This document shows, piece by piece, positions 6,750 through 17,569 of a DNA stretch of 64,000 nucleotides. Source of the DNA: Hordeum vulgare subsp. vulgare. Lineage: Eukaryota > Streptophyta > Magnoliopsida > Poales > Poaceae. Within the stretch, counting starts at the first letter, position 1; each line of letters begins with the position of its first letter. The notes beneath the pieces are model-generated. The model saw nothing but the letters and a program-made list of their open reading frames with translations, did no database searches and was not told the DNA's origin. The stretch spans positions 433,770,676-433,834,675 of the forward strand of contig NC_058521.1 of NCBI RefSeq assembly GCF_904849725.1. The letters are read 5' to 3'. The position numbers and the translations under genes were made by a program.

Positions 6750-9422
6750 AGCCACCTCCTCCACCCCGTTCCTACCCTACCGCCGCCGCCTCCCTCTCCC
6801 CTCCCGCCAGCAGCCCCGTTGCCCACCTCGACCACCGCAGCGCCGCCACTGCCGCCCGCCGGAGCAGCTCCTACTGCACCGTCTACCTCGCCTCCAGGAG
6901 CAGCACCCGAGCCGCCCGACGCCTCCCCGCGGAGGAGAAGGACCCCGCCGCCGCCTCCCCATTTTCCTCACCGCCCCGGAGCTCCCCTCTCCCCCTCGCC
7001 GGCGACACCCTCTTCTCCCTCGCCGGTGCAAGCACGGCCAGCCACGGTCAACCAATGTAGTCTCTCCCTCTCCCTCTCTGTTCTTGTTTTTTTTAGCCCT
7101 TAGATCTCTAGTGGATGGTTAGATTAGATCTAGGAAATACCCTTTCGGTTTAGTTCAGTAAACCGCGGTTTATTTTTCCCACTTAAAATTTAGCCAGCCC
7201 TTTTGCTAGCCTTAGGACGTTTGCTCCAAACCAAGAAACAAACGTCCACCACAGCCAGTAACATCTTGCCACGTGTACCCCAATAGCTAGCTAGTTATCT
7301 CCAGTTTTTTTTCCGTCTAAACAGCAAAAACAGAAACTTTCAATCTTGTTTTGGCCACAACTTTTGATCCCGAAGTCCACTGACTTTGATTCTTTTTTCA
7401 GTAGCTCACAACTTTCCTGTAGTTTATAAAAATATATAATTTGTCTATGTTTGAAATTTTGAAATATAAGTTAGATCAGATTTGGTTTAAACACTGTTTT
7501 GCCTATTCCAGGAGTTTAGAAATAGCTTTTAATTTGATTCCTTTTGGTACTGATCACTAGTGATCCTATTCATAAGTGGTAAACATTTCAGAGTTGTTTG
7601 AGTATTTTAACTCATTATTTCATGTGAAACAGTTTCTGTTTCACCGCTTTTCGGTTTTCGGCTAATTCGTTTTATACTTTTGTTTTAAAATATTTTCTTT
7701 ATTATTTCAGAAACATTATTATTGTTTTGGTTATGGTAGTTAACAGTAGTTTTGCAACAAGTTCTTATTTTCGTTTTATTTGTTTTTATGAAAACAATTC
7801 TAGCTCCGTAGTAACGTGCAATTGCTTTCACCGTTGTTTCAAATCCCGTTTGGGAATGCTTTCAAAAGTTTTGTGAAAAAGACTTTATTTTATCTTAGTT
7901 AAACTTATAACTTAGTTCTTTGTTATTATTTTCTGTTAGACAAAACTATTTAGTGGTTGACGTAGTAGAAGATTCTTTAGTTCTATTTGAAGTTTCTTCT
8001 GGTTTCTCATTCGCTCTCTCTCTTTTGTTTGATTGCTAGAATGATTGCTAGAATGAGTGCTTATGTGAATGATATGTTTGATATATAGATTTCATCGGAG
8101 AGTGACGAGTAGTCTATCAAATTATTTTCTCGAGGAATTCTTCTTCGTCAACATCACAGGCAAGTCACTTTGATCATACTTTCACCTATGGTTTATGCAT
8201 TGTAGTTCTACCATCCTATGCCCATTTGCATGCTGCCTAGGTACTTGGAGACTTTATTTTAAATTGTAGTATCATGTGGTAGGAACACAACAACCCCGAC
8301 ACTTGGGCCCGGGACGACAATGTTATATATGCTATGCTCTAGTAGACGGGTTATCGGATGAGTGTATACCACGAGTGATGCGAGGTTGATATAATAATCA
8401 AGACCGGACTAAGACAAGATTTTCAAGACCTCGGACGCAATGCAACACTGGGTGAAGGACGGTTGACCGGCTCCCTGGAAAACCCAGTGGATGCCCGGGA
8501 TGCTGGAGAGGCCATGTCATCCTGCGGAAAGCTTCACCCAGGCTCAAAGAGACGGACGGATATTTTCAAGACCCAAGGCTTACCTGCACAGCCACAAGTC
8601 ATTATGGGCTCTGGCTTGGTTGGACAACGCGGCGACTCTGGACAGGCGGTGCTAGCAGATGTAGACGAACGCTAGGAATGGATGGGCACCGACAGGGATT
8701 CAGAGGGACCCGTTGAAAGACCATGTTTTGATAATCCGGTCTTCAAACACCCCGAAGTGCGAGGACATACACGGAGGCGATCAAATCTTGTAGGGAACAT
8801 GTGCAAAACTCTGCAGAGTACTCAAACCTAATCGATTAGCCGTGTCCACGGTCATGGACGACTTGAGCCGAAGGAACTGAAGTTATCTGGATTTCTCAAC
8901 ACCATTAAATATATTTGATAAGGGTAATTATTGACAACTCGGGTACGAGAACTGGTTGGCGGAACCATCTCGTTAACAACAAACCTTGCAGTAACATTTT
9001 GCTCTCAACCCCTCTTGTTGTAGGATAAAACTGGCTTTATGCAAAACTTAGCTCCACCGACCAAATATGCATGTAGAGATAGTTGATTATTACTTTACCC
9101 CTCTCTTATGTGACTTGCCGACATATTCAATATGCTGACCTACACGGCTGCAACGTCTTATGTTGCAGATATTTTTCTTCGACGAGTAAGAGTACGATTC
9201 AGGGTTACGGTCTACACTCAACTTGCCGTTGGTGTTTATTGGGACTCCACTCCCTTGACCGCTTCCGTTGAGATAATTAATGTATATATCAGTTTTACGC
9301 TATTTTACATGTGATTGCACTTTGATATATACATTGATGTACTGTGTGTGCCAGCATAGTGATCCAGAGATGGCATAGAAACACAGAGGCTTGACTCGTT
9401 TTGAGTCGGGTCGCTACAGAGA

Positions 9423-9434
9423 TGGTATCAGAGC
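9423..9434 (+). other. Primer binding site, copy 2
   Basis: TGGTATCAGAGC, 4 bp after the LTR 2 end. Confidence 0.93.
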
Positions 9435-9644
9435 ACATGTTGACTGTAGGACGTGACCCTAGAAACTGGAAATTTCTTAGGATAGGATCTCTCAAAAAAA
9501 TTCTTCAATAACACCTTTTACTTCTCATCTCTTCTGATTTCATCAAACGTTCTCTCTCACCTTAAATAGTTAGACAATCCCCTTACCCCTTTGTCCTCAT
9601 GAAGAATCAACGGAGTTCTACATCAAAGTAAAGAGGATTTCATC

Positions 9645-9881
9645 ATGGAAATTGAAGCTACACCAATTGAAGACTCTCAAGACCCGAAGAATTCGAAGAC
9701 CCCGAAACGTTCGAATATTTGTATGACCATTAGAAGTCCAAACCCCTATTATATACCTACGTTAGTTACGATGATTTGTGAGCCGTCATTGGTATGTGTT
9801 TTCCGACGGCCACAAATAAAACCTATTCTCAAAAATATTGTTTGTATTGTGTGTATCTCCATCCCTCTCTTACCCGTCTGA
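9645..9881 (+). CDS. Upstream frame of gag, possible exon 1 (copy 2)
   Basis: Same protein as copy 1. The possible intron here is 9792-9905; its branch-point candidate reads CTGAG instead of CTGAT. Confidence 0.45.
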   Translation: MEIEATPIEDSQDPKNSKTPKRSNICMTIRSPNPYYIPTLVTMICEPSLVCVFRRPQIKPILKNIVCIVCISIPLLPV

Positions 9882-9905
9882 GCCCCAAAACCTCAACCCT
9901 ACCAG

Positions 9906-10784
9906 ATGGAGTATGAAGCTGGACTTGTAGTCTCTGGACCAATGACCCAGCTGGAAGCTGAAATATGGATTCAAAACATGGAGAACCACTTCGGGAGTAA
10001 CTTGATCTCAAGGAAGTATGAAGTGGAACACGCTCTCCAGTACTTTACCCAAAGTGATGTTATCTGGTGGAAAATGCACCATGCCATACAAGGATTTAGT
10101 GGAGCAGAAACTTGGGACGAATTGAAGAAGACTCTGTTAAGATCCCGTCTTATTCAAAAGTGCTATGATAATCCGAAGGAGAAGACTTGTGCATGCAAGA
10201 TCTATGGAGAAATAGGACACACCCAGGAAGAACACAAGGATGGATGCACTCGTTGTGAATGAAATCACCCAGCTGAGGAGTGCCCAAGTAGTCAGGTGAC
10301 TTGTTTCCTTTGTCACGGAACCACCCACTACCCAGCTTAGTGTCACATTTACCCCAAGGTGCAACAAGTTGTCAAGCAGCAGAAAGATGCAGTGAAGGAA
10401 ACCCTCAAGAAGAAGATTCTAGAAGAACCGGTGATGAACGAACATACTGAAGACCCTGATGGACAAGGTCTGACCAGATTTTTCTCCAATGCATGTTACT
10501 CATGTGGAGAAGAAGGACATTATTCACAGGATTGCACGAAGGAAAGCCAAGAGTATCTGGGAAACTTCCCGACGGAAGAAGTGGAGTTTGATCCACTTGA
10601 AATAGAAGAACTGGCCAAAGTAAAGGAGTCCGGAAAGAAGAAAAAGTACCCTCGGAAGAACCAAATCTCTGCACACATAGACCTGAGTCATGTTAGATGT
10701 TACAAGTATGTGAAATTTGGCCACCACAAATACATGTGCTCAGGAAGAAAGCAAGGATGTAATAAAGGATTGATTATGAAATGA
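9906..10784 (+). pseudogene. gag: gag, copy 2, broken by two stops
   Basis: Same length and phase as copy 1, but codon 119 is TGA (10260-10262, from GGA) and codon 145 is TAG (10338-10340, from CAG). Only the capsid-like part and the first, degenerate knuckle could be made from the ATG. H116 is R and M269 is V. The frame is otherwise open to its normal end. Confidence 0.88.
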
Positions 10785-10859
10785 ATATGATTTATGGAAG
10801 AAGTTATGATGGATCGGCAAACGTTTTCTTAGGAGCATACGAAAACCTGAGAGTTGTGA

Positions 10860-11231
10860 AGATACGATAGATGTTTCGTTCAGCTTGCAGAACCAATGGA
10901 TTATCCGAACTTCGTTCGTGGACAAGAGAAATTCTGCAACGCTTGTGAGGATGCCCAAGTGTTAGAATGCGAGATTCGCTAAACCTTATACAGAGAAATG
11001 ATTTGGGTGCGGAATGGATTGATCACCATGACGACTTACTCGTATCATTTATCTTGCTATTCGGAATGGTAAATCTGAGAGACTTACCCACATAGAGAGA
11101 CGACGTTCTTTGAAGCTTTTGTTTAAGCCTTAGAATGGTATAAGGAAAGCCCCAAGTACATGGCATTTGTTGTCACGCGTAGGAAATTTTACGGTGAGAA
11201 TGAAACCAAGACCCTTCTCTTTGCAGGATAA
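10860..11231 (+). pseudogene. Decayed reading frame 3' of gag, copy 2
   Basis: Same phase and internal stops as copy 1, with GAG after the second cysteine codon. Confidence 0.45.
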
Positions 11232-11538
11232 CCACAATGGTAGACCACCATGAGAACCATCGATATGTTATTTAGAATTGACCACGAGACTGTCAGTTAA
11301 GAAGACCAAGTAACGGAAGAAGCTTATATCAACGGGAGAGCATCACCAAAGGATTTAATATGAAGATTGTGCGATGTCAGTTGCCAAAACCCTAGAGGAT
11401 CGTTAAAACATTTTGAGGGACCAGTATCTCTCATTTTAAGTGTGGTAGCATCCCCCCCTTTCCGGAGATAGGAATTGTTAGAAGACCCCCAAACCCTAAC
11501 CTTTCTTTCTAGCCTCTTCGAATCTCGAGGACGAGATT

Positions 11539-11557
11539 CATTTTAAGTGTGGTAGTT
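11539..11557 (+). other. Polypurine-tract-like site, copy 2
   Basis: Identical to copy 1 and adjacent to LTR 3. Confidence 0.7.
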
Positions 11558-14500
11558 TGTAACATCCCAAAATTATAAATTTTGGAATGTTAATATAATT
11601 ATTAGATTGATTGTTTGTTTGTTTGCTGAGTGATTGAAACTTGTGTAAAATTTGAAACTTTTCGAAACTTTTGAAAGAGAGGGAATAAAATGACTTTCCC
11701 CTTCTCTGGTGAATTCAAATTCAAGCTTTTAAAAACAACGAGAGAAGATGACATGACTTCTTCGATTATAAAAAATTTGAACGGAGATATTTGCATTGAT
11801 TTCTTTTGCATTTCCTTGCGCGAGAAAAGCGCGGAGAAAAATACTCTCTTGCACGCAAGAGAGAGAGAGCGGAGGAAAATGACACTCCAAAACTGCGGGC
11901 AATTTATTGGAGTGGAGATAATATAACTTCTTCCCTGTCGAATTAAAGTGCATAATGTTTCGAATATCATTTGGAGTTATCTCACTGGGTTTGGAAACTT
12001 TATAATCTTTCAAATTATTTTTAGTGGGGTTTTTATTTTAAATGCGCTTTGTGTGGCCTACTGCATAAAAGCTATTTTCAAAAATATGCATTAGGTGGAA
12101 CTAGGATTTCTTTATAATTTATTAGGGGATTTATTTTATACTTATATATATGTGTCTACATTAGCATTTTAATATATATATATTGATATATGCGTATGTA
12201 TTATTTTTATATACATAAGTATATATATTTGTATACGTATATCGTTATTATTTTTCTCTGTTTGTTTTTCTTTAAAATATATATATATATATATATTATT
12301 TTAATACTTGTTTTTTTTGTGGTTTTAAAAAAAAATAGAGGGGACTGGCCAGGCCGAGCCACGCTCTAACCCAGCCAACCATGCACCGTACCTGCATGCA
12401 TGCACCCCACCCAATCTTCTCTCTCCTCCCTTATTTCTCTCCTCTCTCTCCCCACGTCACCTCCTCTTTCTCTTACCTTTCTTCCTCCTTCCTTTCGTGC
12501 CCAGTACCGAGCCGCAGCTCCTCCCCACCCAGCAATTCCTTTCCCCTCTGTCTCCCTCTCCCTTCCTTACTCCTCCCTCTCCCTGGCCCATGGACCCCCC
12601 AACCGAAGCCTCCTCTCCCCACGTCGGCACCTCTCCTCCTTCTCCCTCGTCCCTTCCTTCTTCTCCCAGCCAAAAACCGAGCCGCCCGAGACCAGCACGG
12701 GATTCTCTCCCCATTTCTCCCTCTCCCTTCCATAGTTTCCCCTCCCCCATGGACTATATAAGAGCCACCTCCTCCACCCCGTTCCTACCCTACCGCCGCC
12801 GCCTCCCTCTCCCCTGCCGCCAGCAGCCCCGCTGCCCACCTCGACCACCGCAGCGCCGCCACTGCCGCCCGCCGGAGCAGCTCCTACTGCACCGTCTACC
12901 TCGCCTCCAGGAGCAGCACCCGAGCCGCCCGACGCCTCCCCGCGGAGGAGAAGGACCCCGCCGCCGCCTCCCCATTTTCCTCACCGCCCAGGAGCTCCCC
13001 TCTCCCCCTCGCCGGCGACACCCTCTTCTCCCTCGCCGGTGCAAGCACGGCCAGCCACGGTCAACCAATGTAGTCTCTCCCTCTCCCTCTCTGTTCTTGT
13101 TTTTTTTAGCCCTTAGATCTCTAGTGGATTGTTAGATTAGATCTAGGAAATACCCTTTCGGTTTAGTTCAGTAAACCGCGGTTTATTTTTCCCACTTAAA
13201 ATTTAGCCAGCCCTTTTGCTAGCCTTAGGATGTTTGCTCCAAACCAAGAAACAAACGTCCACCGCAGCCAGTAACATCTTGCCACGTGTACCCCAATAGC
13301 TAGCTAGTTATCTCCAGTTTTTTTCCGTCTAAACAGCAAAAACAGAAACTTTCAATCTTGTTTTGGCCACAACTTTTGATCCCGAAGTCCAATGACTTTG
13401 ATTATTTTTCCAGTAGCTCACAAATTGCATGTAGTTTTTAAAAATATATAATTTGTCTATGTTTGAAATTTTGAAATATAAGTTAGATCAGATTTGGTTT
13501 AAACACTGTTTTGCCGATTCCAGGAGTTAAGAAATAGCTTTTAATTTGATTCCTTTTGGTACTGATCACTAGTGATCCTATTCAAAAGTGGTAAAAATTT
13601 CAGAGTTTTTTGAGTATTTTAACTCATTATTTCATGTGAAACAGTTTCTGTTTCACCGCTTTTCGGTTTTCGGCTAATTCGTTTTATACTTTTGTTTTAA
13701 AATATTTTCTTTATTATTTCAGAAACATTATTATTGTTTTGGCTATGTTAGTTAACAGTAGTTTTGCAACAAGTTCTTATTTTCGTTTTATTTGTTTTTA
13801 TGAAAACAATTCTAGCTCCGTAGTAACGGGCAATTGCTTTCACCGTTGTTTCAAATCCCGTTTGGGAATGCTTTCAAAAGTTTTGTGAAAAAGACTTTAT
13901 TTTATCTTAGTTAAACTTATAACTTAGTTCTTTGTTATTATTTTCTGTTAGACAAAACTATTTAGTGGTTGACGTAGTAGAAGATTCTTTAGTTCTATTT
14001 GAAGTTTCTTTCGGTTTCTCATTCGATCTCTCTCTTTTGTTTGATTGCTAGAATGATTGCTAGAATGAGTGCTTATGTGAATGATATGTTTGCTATATAG
14101 ATTTCATCGGAGAGTGACGAGTAGTCTATCAAATTATTTTCTCGAGGAATTCTTCTTCATCAACATCACAGGCAAGTCACTTTGATCATACTTTCACCTA
14201 TGGTTTATGCATTGTAGTTCTACCATCCTATGCCCATTTGCATGCTCCCTAGGTACTTGGAAACTTTATTGTAAATTGTAGTATCATGTGGTAGGAACAC
14301 AACAACCCCGACACTTGGCCCCGGGACGACAATGTTATATATGCTATGCTCTAGTAGACGGGTTATCGGATGAGTGTATACCACGAGTGATGCGAGGTTG
14401 ATATAATAATCAAGACCGGACTAAGACAAGATTTTCAAGACCTCGGACGCAATGCAACACTGGGTGAAGGACGGTTGACCGGCTCCCTGGAAAACCCAGT

Positions 14501-15430
14501 GGATGCCCGGGATGCTGGAGAGGCCATGTCATCCTGCGGAAAGCTTCACCCAGGCTCAAAGAGACGGACGGATATTTTCAAGACCCAAGGCTTACCTGCA
14601 CAGCCACAAGTCATTATGGGCTCTGGCTTGGTTGGACAACGCGCGACTCTGGACAGGCGGTGCTAGCAGATGTAGACGAACGGTAGGAATGGATGGGCAC
14701 CGACAGGGATTCAGAGGGACCCGTTGAAAGACCATGTTTTGATCATCCGGTCTTCAAACGCCCCGAAGTGCGAGGACATACACGGAGGCGATCAAATCTT
14801 GGGGGGAACGTGTGCAAACTCTGCAGAGTACTCAAACCTAATCGATTAGCCGTGTCCACGGTCATGGACGACTTGAGCCGAAGGAACTGAAGTTATCTGG
14901 ATTTCTCAACACCATTAAATATATTTGATAAGGGTAATTATTGACAACTCGGGTACGAGAACTGGTTGGCGGAACCATCTCATTAACAACAAACCTTGTA
15001 GTAACATTTTGCTCTCAACCCCTCTTGTTGTAGGATAAAACTGGCTTTATGCAAAACTTAGCTCCACCGACCAAATATGCATGTAGAGATAATTGATTAT
15101 TACTTTACCCCTCTCTTATGTGACTTGCCGACATATTCAATATGCTGACCTACACGGCTGCAACGTCTTATGTTGCAGATATTTTTCTTCGACGAGTAAG
15201 AGTACGATTCAGGGTTACGGTCTACTCTCAACTTGCCGTTGGTGTTTATTGGAACTCCACTCCCTTGACCGCTTCCGCTGAGATAATTAAGGTATATATA
15301 TCAGTTTTACGCTATTTTACATGTGATTGCACTTTGATATATACATTGATGTACTGTGTGTGCCAGCATACTGATCCAGGGATGGCACAGAAACACAGAG
15401 GCTTGACTCGTTTTGAGTCGGGTCGCTACA
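11558..15430 (+). repeat. LTR 3 (3873 bp, complete)
   Basis: Same as LTR 1 over the shared 3361 bp as far as I compared. Short TA tract, no 15-bp segment, uninterrupted T-run of 8. It supplies the 512 bp that LTR 1 lacks. Confidence 0.95.
12755..12762 (+). promoter_or_regulatory. TATA box, LTR 3
   Basis: TATATAAG, 1197 bp into the LTR. Confidence 0.75.
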
Positions 15431-15434
15431 GAGA

Positions 15435-15446
15435 TGGTATCAGAGC
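15435..15446 (+). other. Primer binding site, copy 3
   Basis: TGGTATCAGAGC after a GAGA spacer. Confidence 0.93.
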
Positions 15447-15656
15447 ACATGTTGACTGTAGGACGTGACCCTAGAAACTGGAAATTTCTTAGGATAGGAT
15501 CCTTCAAAAAAATTCTTGAATAACACCTTTTACTTCTCATCTCTTCTGATTTCATCAAACGTTCTCTCTCACCTCAAATAGTTAGACAATCCCCTTACCC
15601 CTTTGTCCTTATGAAGAATCAACAGAGTTCTACTTCAAAGTAAAGAGGATTTCATC

Positions 15657-15893
15657 ATGGAAATTGAAGCTACACCAATTGAAGACTCTCAAGACCCGAA
15701 GAATTCGAAGACCCCGAAACGTTCGAATATTTGTATGACCATTAGAAGTCCAAACCCCTATTATATACCTACGTTAGTTACGATGATTTGTGAGCCGTCA
15801 TTGGTATGTGTTTTCCGACGGCCACAAATAAAACCTATTCTCAAAAATATTGTTTGTATTGTGTGTATCTCCATCCCTCTCTTACCCGTCTGA
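15657..15893 (+). CDS. Upstream frame of gag, possible exon 1 (copy 3)
   Basis: Duplicate of copy 1; the possible intron is 15804-15917. Confidence 0.5.
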   Translation: MEIEATPIEDSQDPKNSKTPKRSNICMTIRSPNPYYIPTLVTMICEPSLVCVFRRPQIKPILKNIVCIVCISIPLLPV

Positions 15894-15917
15894 TCCCCAA
15901 AACCTCAACCCTACCAG

Positions 15918-16796
15918 ATGGAGTATGAAGCTGGACTTGTAGTCTCTGGACCAATGACCCAGCTGGAAGCTGAAATATGGATTCAAAACATGGAGAACCA
16001 CTTCGGGAGTAACTTGATCTCAAGGAAGTATGAAGTGGAACATGCTCTCCAGTACTTTACCCAAAGTGATGTTATCTGGTGGAAAATGCACCATGCCATA
16101 CAAGGATTTAGTGGAGCAGAAACTTGGGACGAATTGAAGAAGACTCTGTTAAGATCCCGTCTTATTCAAAAGTGCTATGATAATCCGAAGGAGAAGACTT
16201 GTGCATGCAAGATCTATGGAGAAATAGGACACACCCAGGAAGAACACAAGGATGGATGCACTCATTGTGAAGGAAATCACCCAGCTGAGGAGTGCCCAAG
16301 TAGTCAGGTGACTTGTTTCCTTTGTCACGGAACCACCCACTACCCAGCTCAGTGTCACATTTACCCCAAGGTGCAACAAGTTGTCAAGCAGCAGAAAGAT
16401 GCAGTGAAGGAAACCCTCAAGAAGAAGATTCTAGAAGAACCGGTGATGAACGAACATACTGAAGACCCTGATGGACAAGGTCTGACCAGATTTTTCTCCA
16501 ATACATGTTACTCATGTGGAGAAGAAGGACATTATTCACAGGATTGCACGAAGGAAAGCCAAGAGTATGTGGGAAACTTCCCGACGGAAGAAGTGGAGTT
16601 TGATCCACTTGAAATAGAAGAACTGGCCAAAGTAAAGGAGTCCGGAAAGAAGAAAAAGTACCCTCGGAAGAACCAAATCTCTGCACACATAGACCTGAGT
16701 CATGTTAGATGTTACAAGTATATGAAATTTGGCCACCACAAATACATGTGCTCAGGAAGAAAGCAAGGATGTAATAAAGGATTGATTATGAAATGA
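15918..16796 (+). CDS. gag: Gag-like nucleocapsid protein, copy 3 (intact)
   Basis: Protein identical to copy 1 (T196, V218), because this unit is its duplicate within the 12,069-bp repeat. All three intact knuckles are preserved. Confidence 0.85.
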   Translation: MEYEAGLVVSGPMTQLEAEIWIQNMENHFGSNLISRKYEVEHALQYFTQSDVIWWKMHHAIQGFSGAETWDELKKTLLRSRLIQKCYDNPKEKTCACKIYGEIGHTQEEHKDGCTHCEGNHPAEECPSSQVTCFLCHGTTHYPAQCHIYPKVQQVVKQQKDAVKETLKKKILEEPVMNEHTEDPDGQGLTRFFSNTCYSCGEEGHYSQDCTKESQEYVGNFPTEEVEFDPLEIEELAKVKESGKKKKYPRKNQISAHIDLSHVRCYKYMKFGHHKYMCSGRKQGCNKGLIMK

Positions 16797-16871
16797 ATAT
16801 GATTTATGGAAGAAGTTATGATGGATCGGCAAACGTTTTCTTAGGAGCATATGAAAACCTGAGAGTTGTGA

Positions 16872-17243
16872 AGATACGATAGATGTTTCGTTCAGCTTGC
16901 AGAACCAATGGATTATCCGAACTTTATTTGTGGACAAGAGAAATTCTGCAACGCTTGTGGGGATGCCCAAGTGTTAGAATGCGAGATTCGCTTAACCTTA
17001 TACAGAGAAATGATTTGGGTGCGGAATGGATTGATCACCATGACGACTTACTCGTATCATTTATCTTGCTATTCGGAATGGTAAATCTGAGAGACTTACC
17101 CACATAGAGAGACGACGTTCTTTGAAGCTTTTGTTTAAGCCTTAGAATGGTACAAGGAAAGCCCCAAGTACATGGCATTTGTTGTCACGCGTAGGAAATT
17201 TTACGGTGAGAATGAAACCAAGACCCTTCTCTCTGCAGGATAA
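16872..17243 (+). pseudogene. Decayed reading frame 3' of gag, copy 3
   Basis: Duplicate of copy 1, including GGG after the second cysteine codon. Confidence 0.5.
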
Positions 17244-17550
17244 CCACAATGGTAGACCACCATGAGAACCATCGATATGTTATTTAGAATTGACCACGAG
17301 ACTGTCAGTTAAGAAGACCCAGTAATGGAAGAAGCTTATATCAACGGGAGAGCATCACCAAAGGATTTAATATGAAGATTGTGCGATGTCAGTTGCCAAA
17401 ACCCCAGAGGATCGTTAAAACATTTTGAGGGACCAGTATCTCTCATTTTAAGTGTGGTAGCATCCCCGCCTTGCCGGAGATAGGAATTGTTAGAAGACCC
17501 CCAAACCCTAACCTTTCTTTCTAGCCTCTTCGAATCTCGAGGACGAGATT

Positions 17551-17569
17551 CATTTTAAGTGTGGTAGTT
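17551..17569 (+). other. Polypurine-tract-like site, copy 3
   Basis: Identical to copy 1, adjacent to LTR 4. Confidence 0.7.

Larger units (their letters stand above)
5501..9418 (+). repeat. LTR 2 (3918 bp, complete)
   Basis: Starts TGTAAC and ends GCTACA, so the termini form a 4-bp inverted repeat TGTA/TACA. The promoter block carries the 15-bp CCATGCAATCCCAAG segment missing from LTRs 1, 3, 5 and 11. The TA tract is the long type, the T-run near 7088 is uninterrupted, and GCGGCGAC is present at about 8629. Apart from promoter and palindromes I see no gene in these 3.9 kb; the long proline- and serine-rich frames come from the C/T-rich DNA. Confidence 0.95.
1..12069 (+). repeat. Two-unit (dimer) higher-order repeat, copy A
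   Basis: This two-unit block recurs at an offset of exactly 12,069 bp. All reading frames and all landmarks that I compared (LTR ends, primer sites, TATA boxes, stops in gag) are the same in copy A and copy B. The two units inside the block differ clearly from each other, for example in the TA microsatellite, a 15-bp indel and the stops in gag. The left limit lies at or beyond the window edge. Confidence 0.9.

Noticed and set aside
6352..7122. Long + strand frame (256 codons, Pro/Ser/Arg-rich) and similar ones in each LTR
   Set aside because: It lies in the C/T- and GCC-rich promoter block and spans the TATA box. Several frames on both strands are open at once, and copies differ by frame-shifting indels (for example LTR 9). 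This is composition, not a gene.
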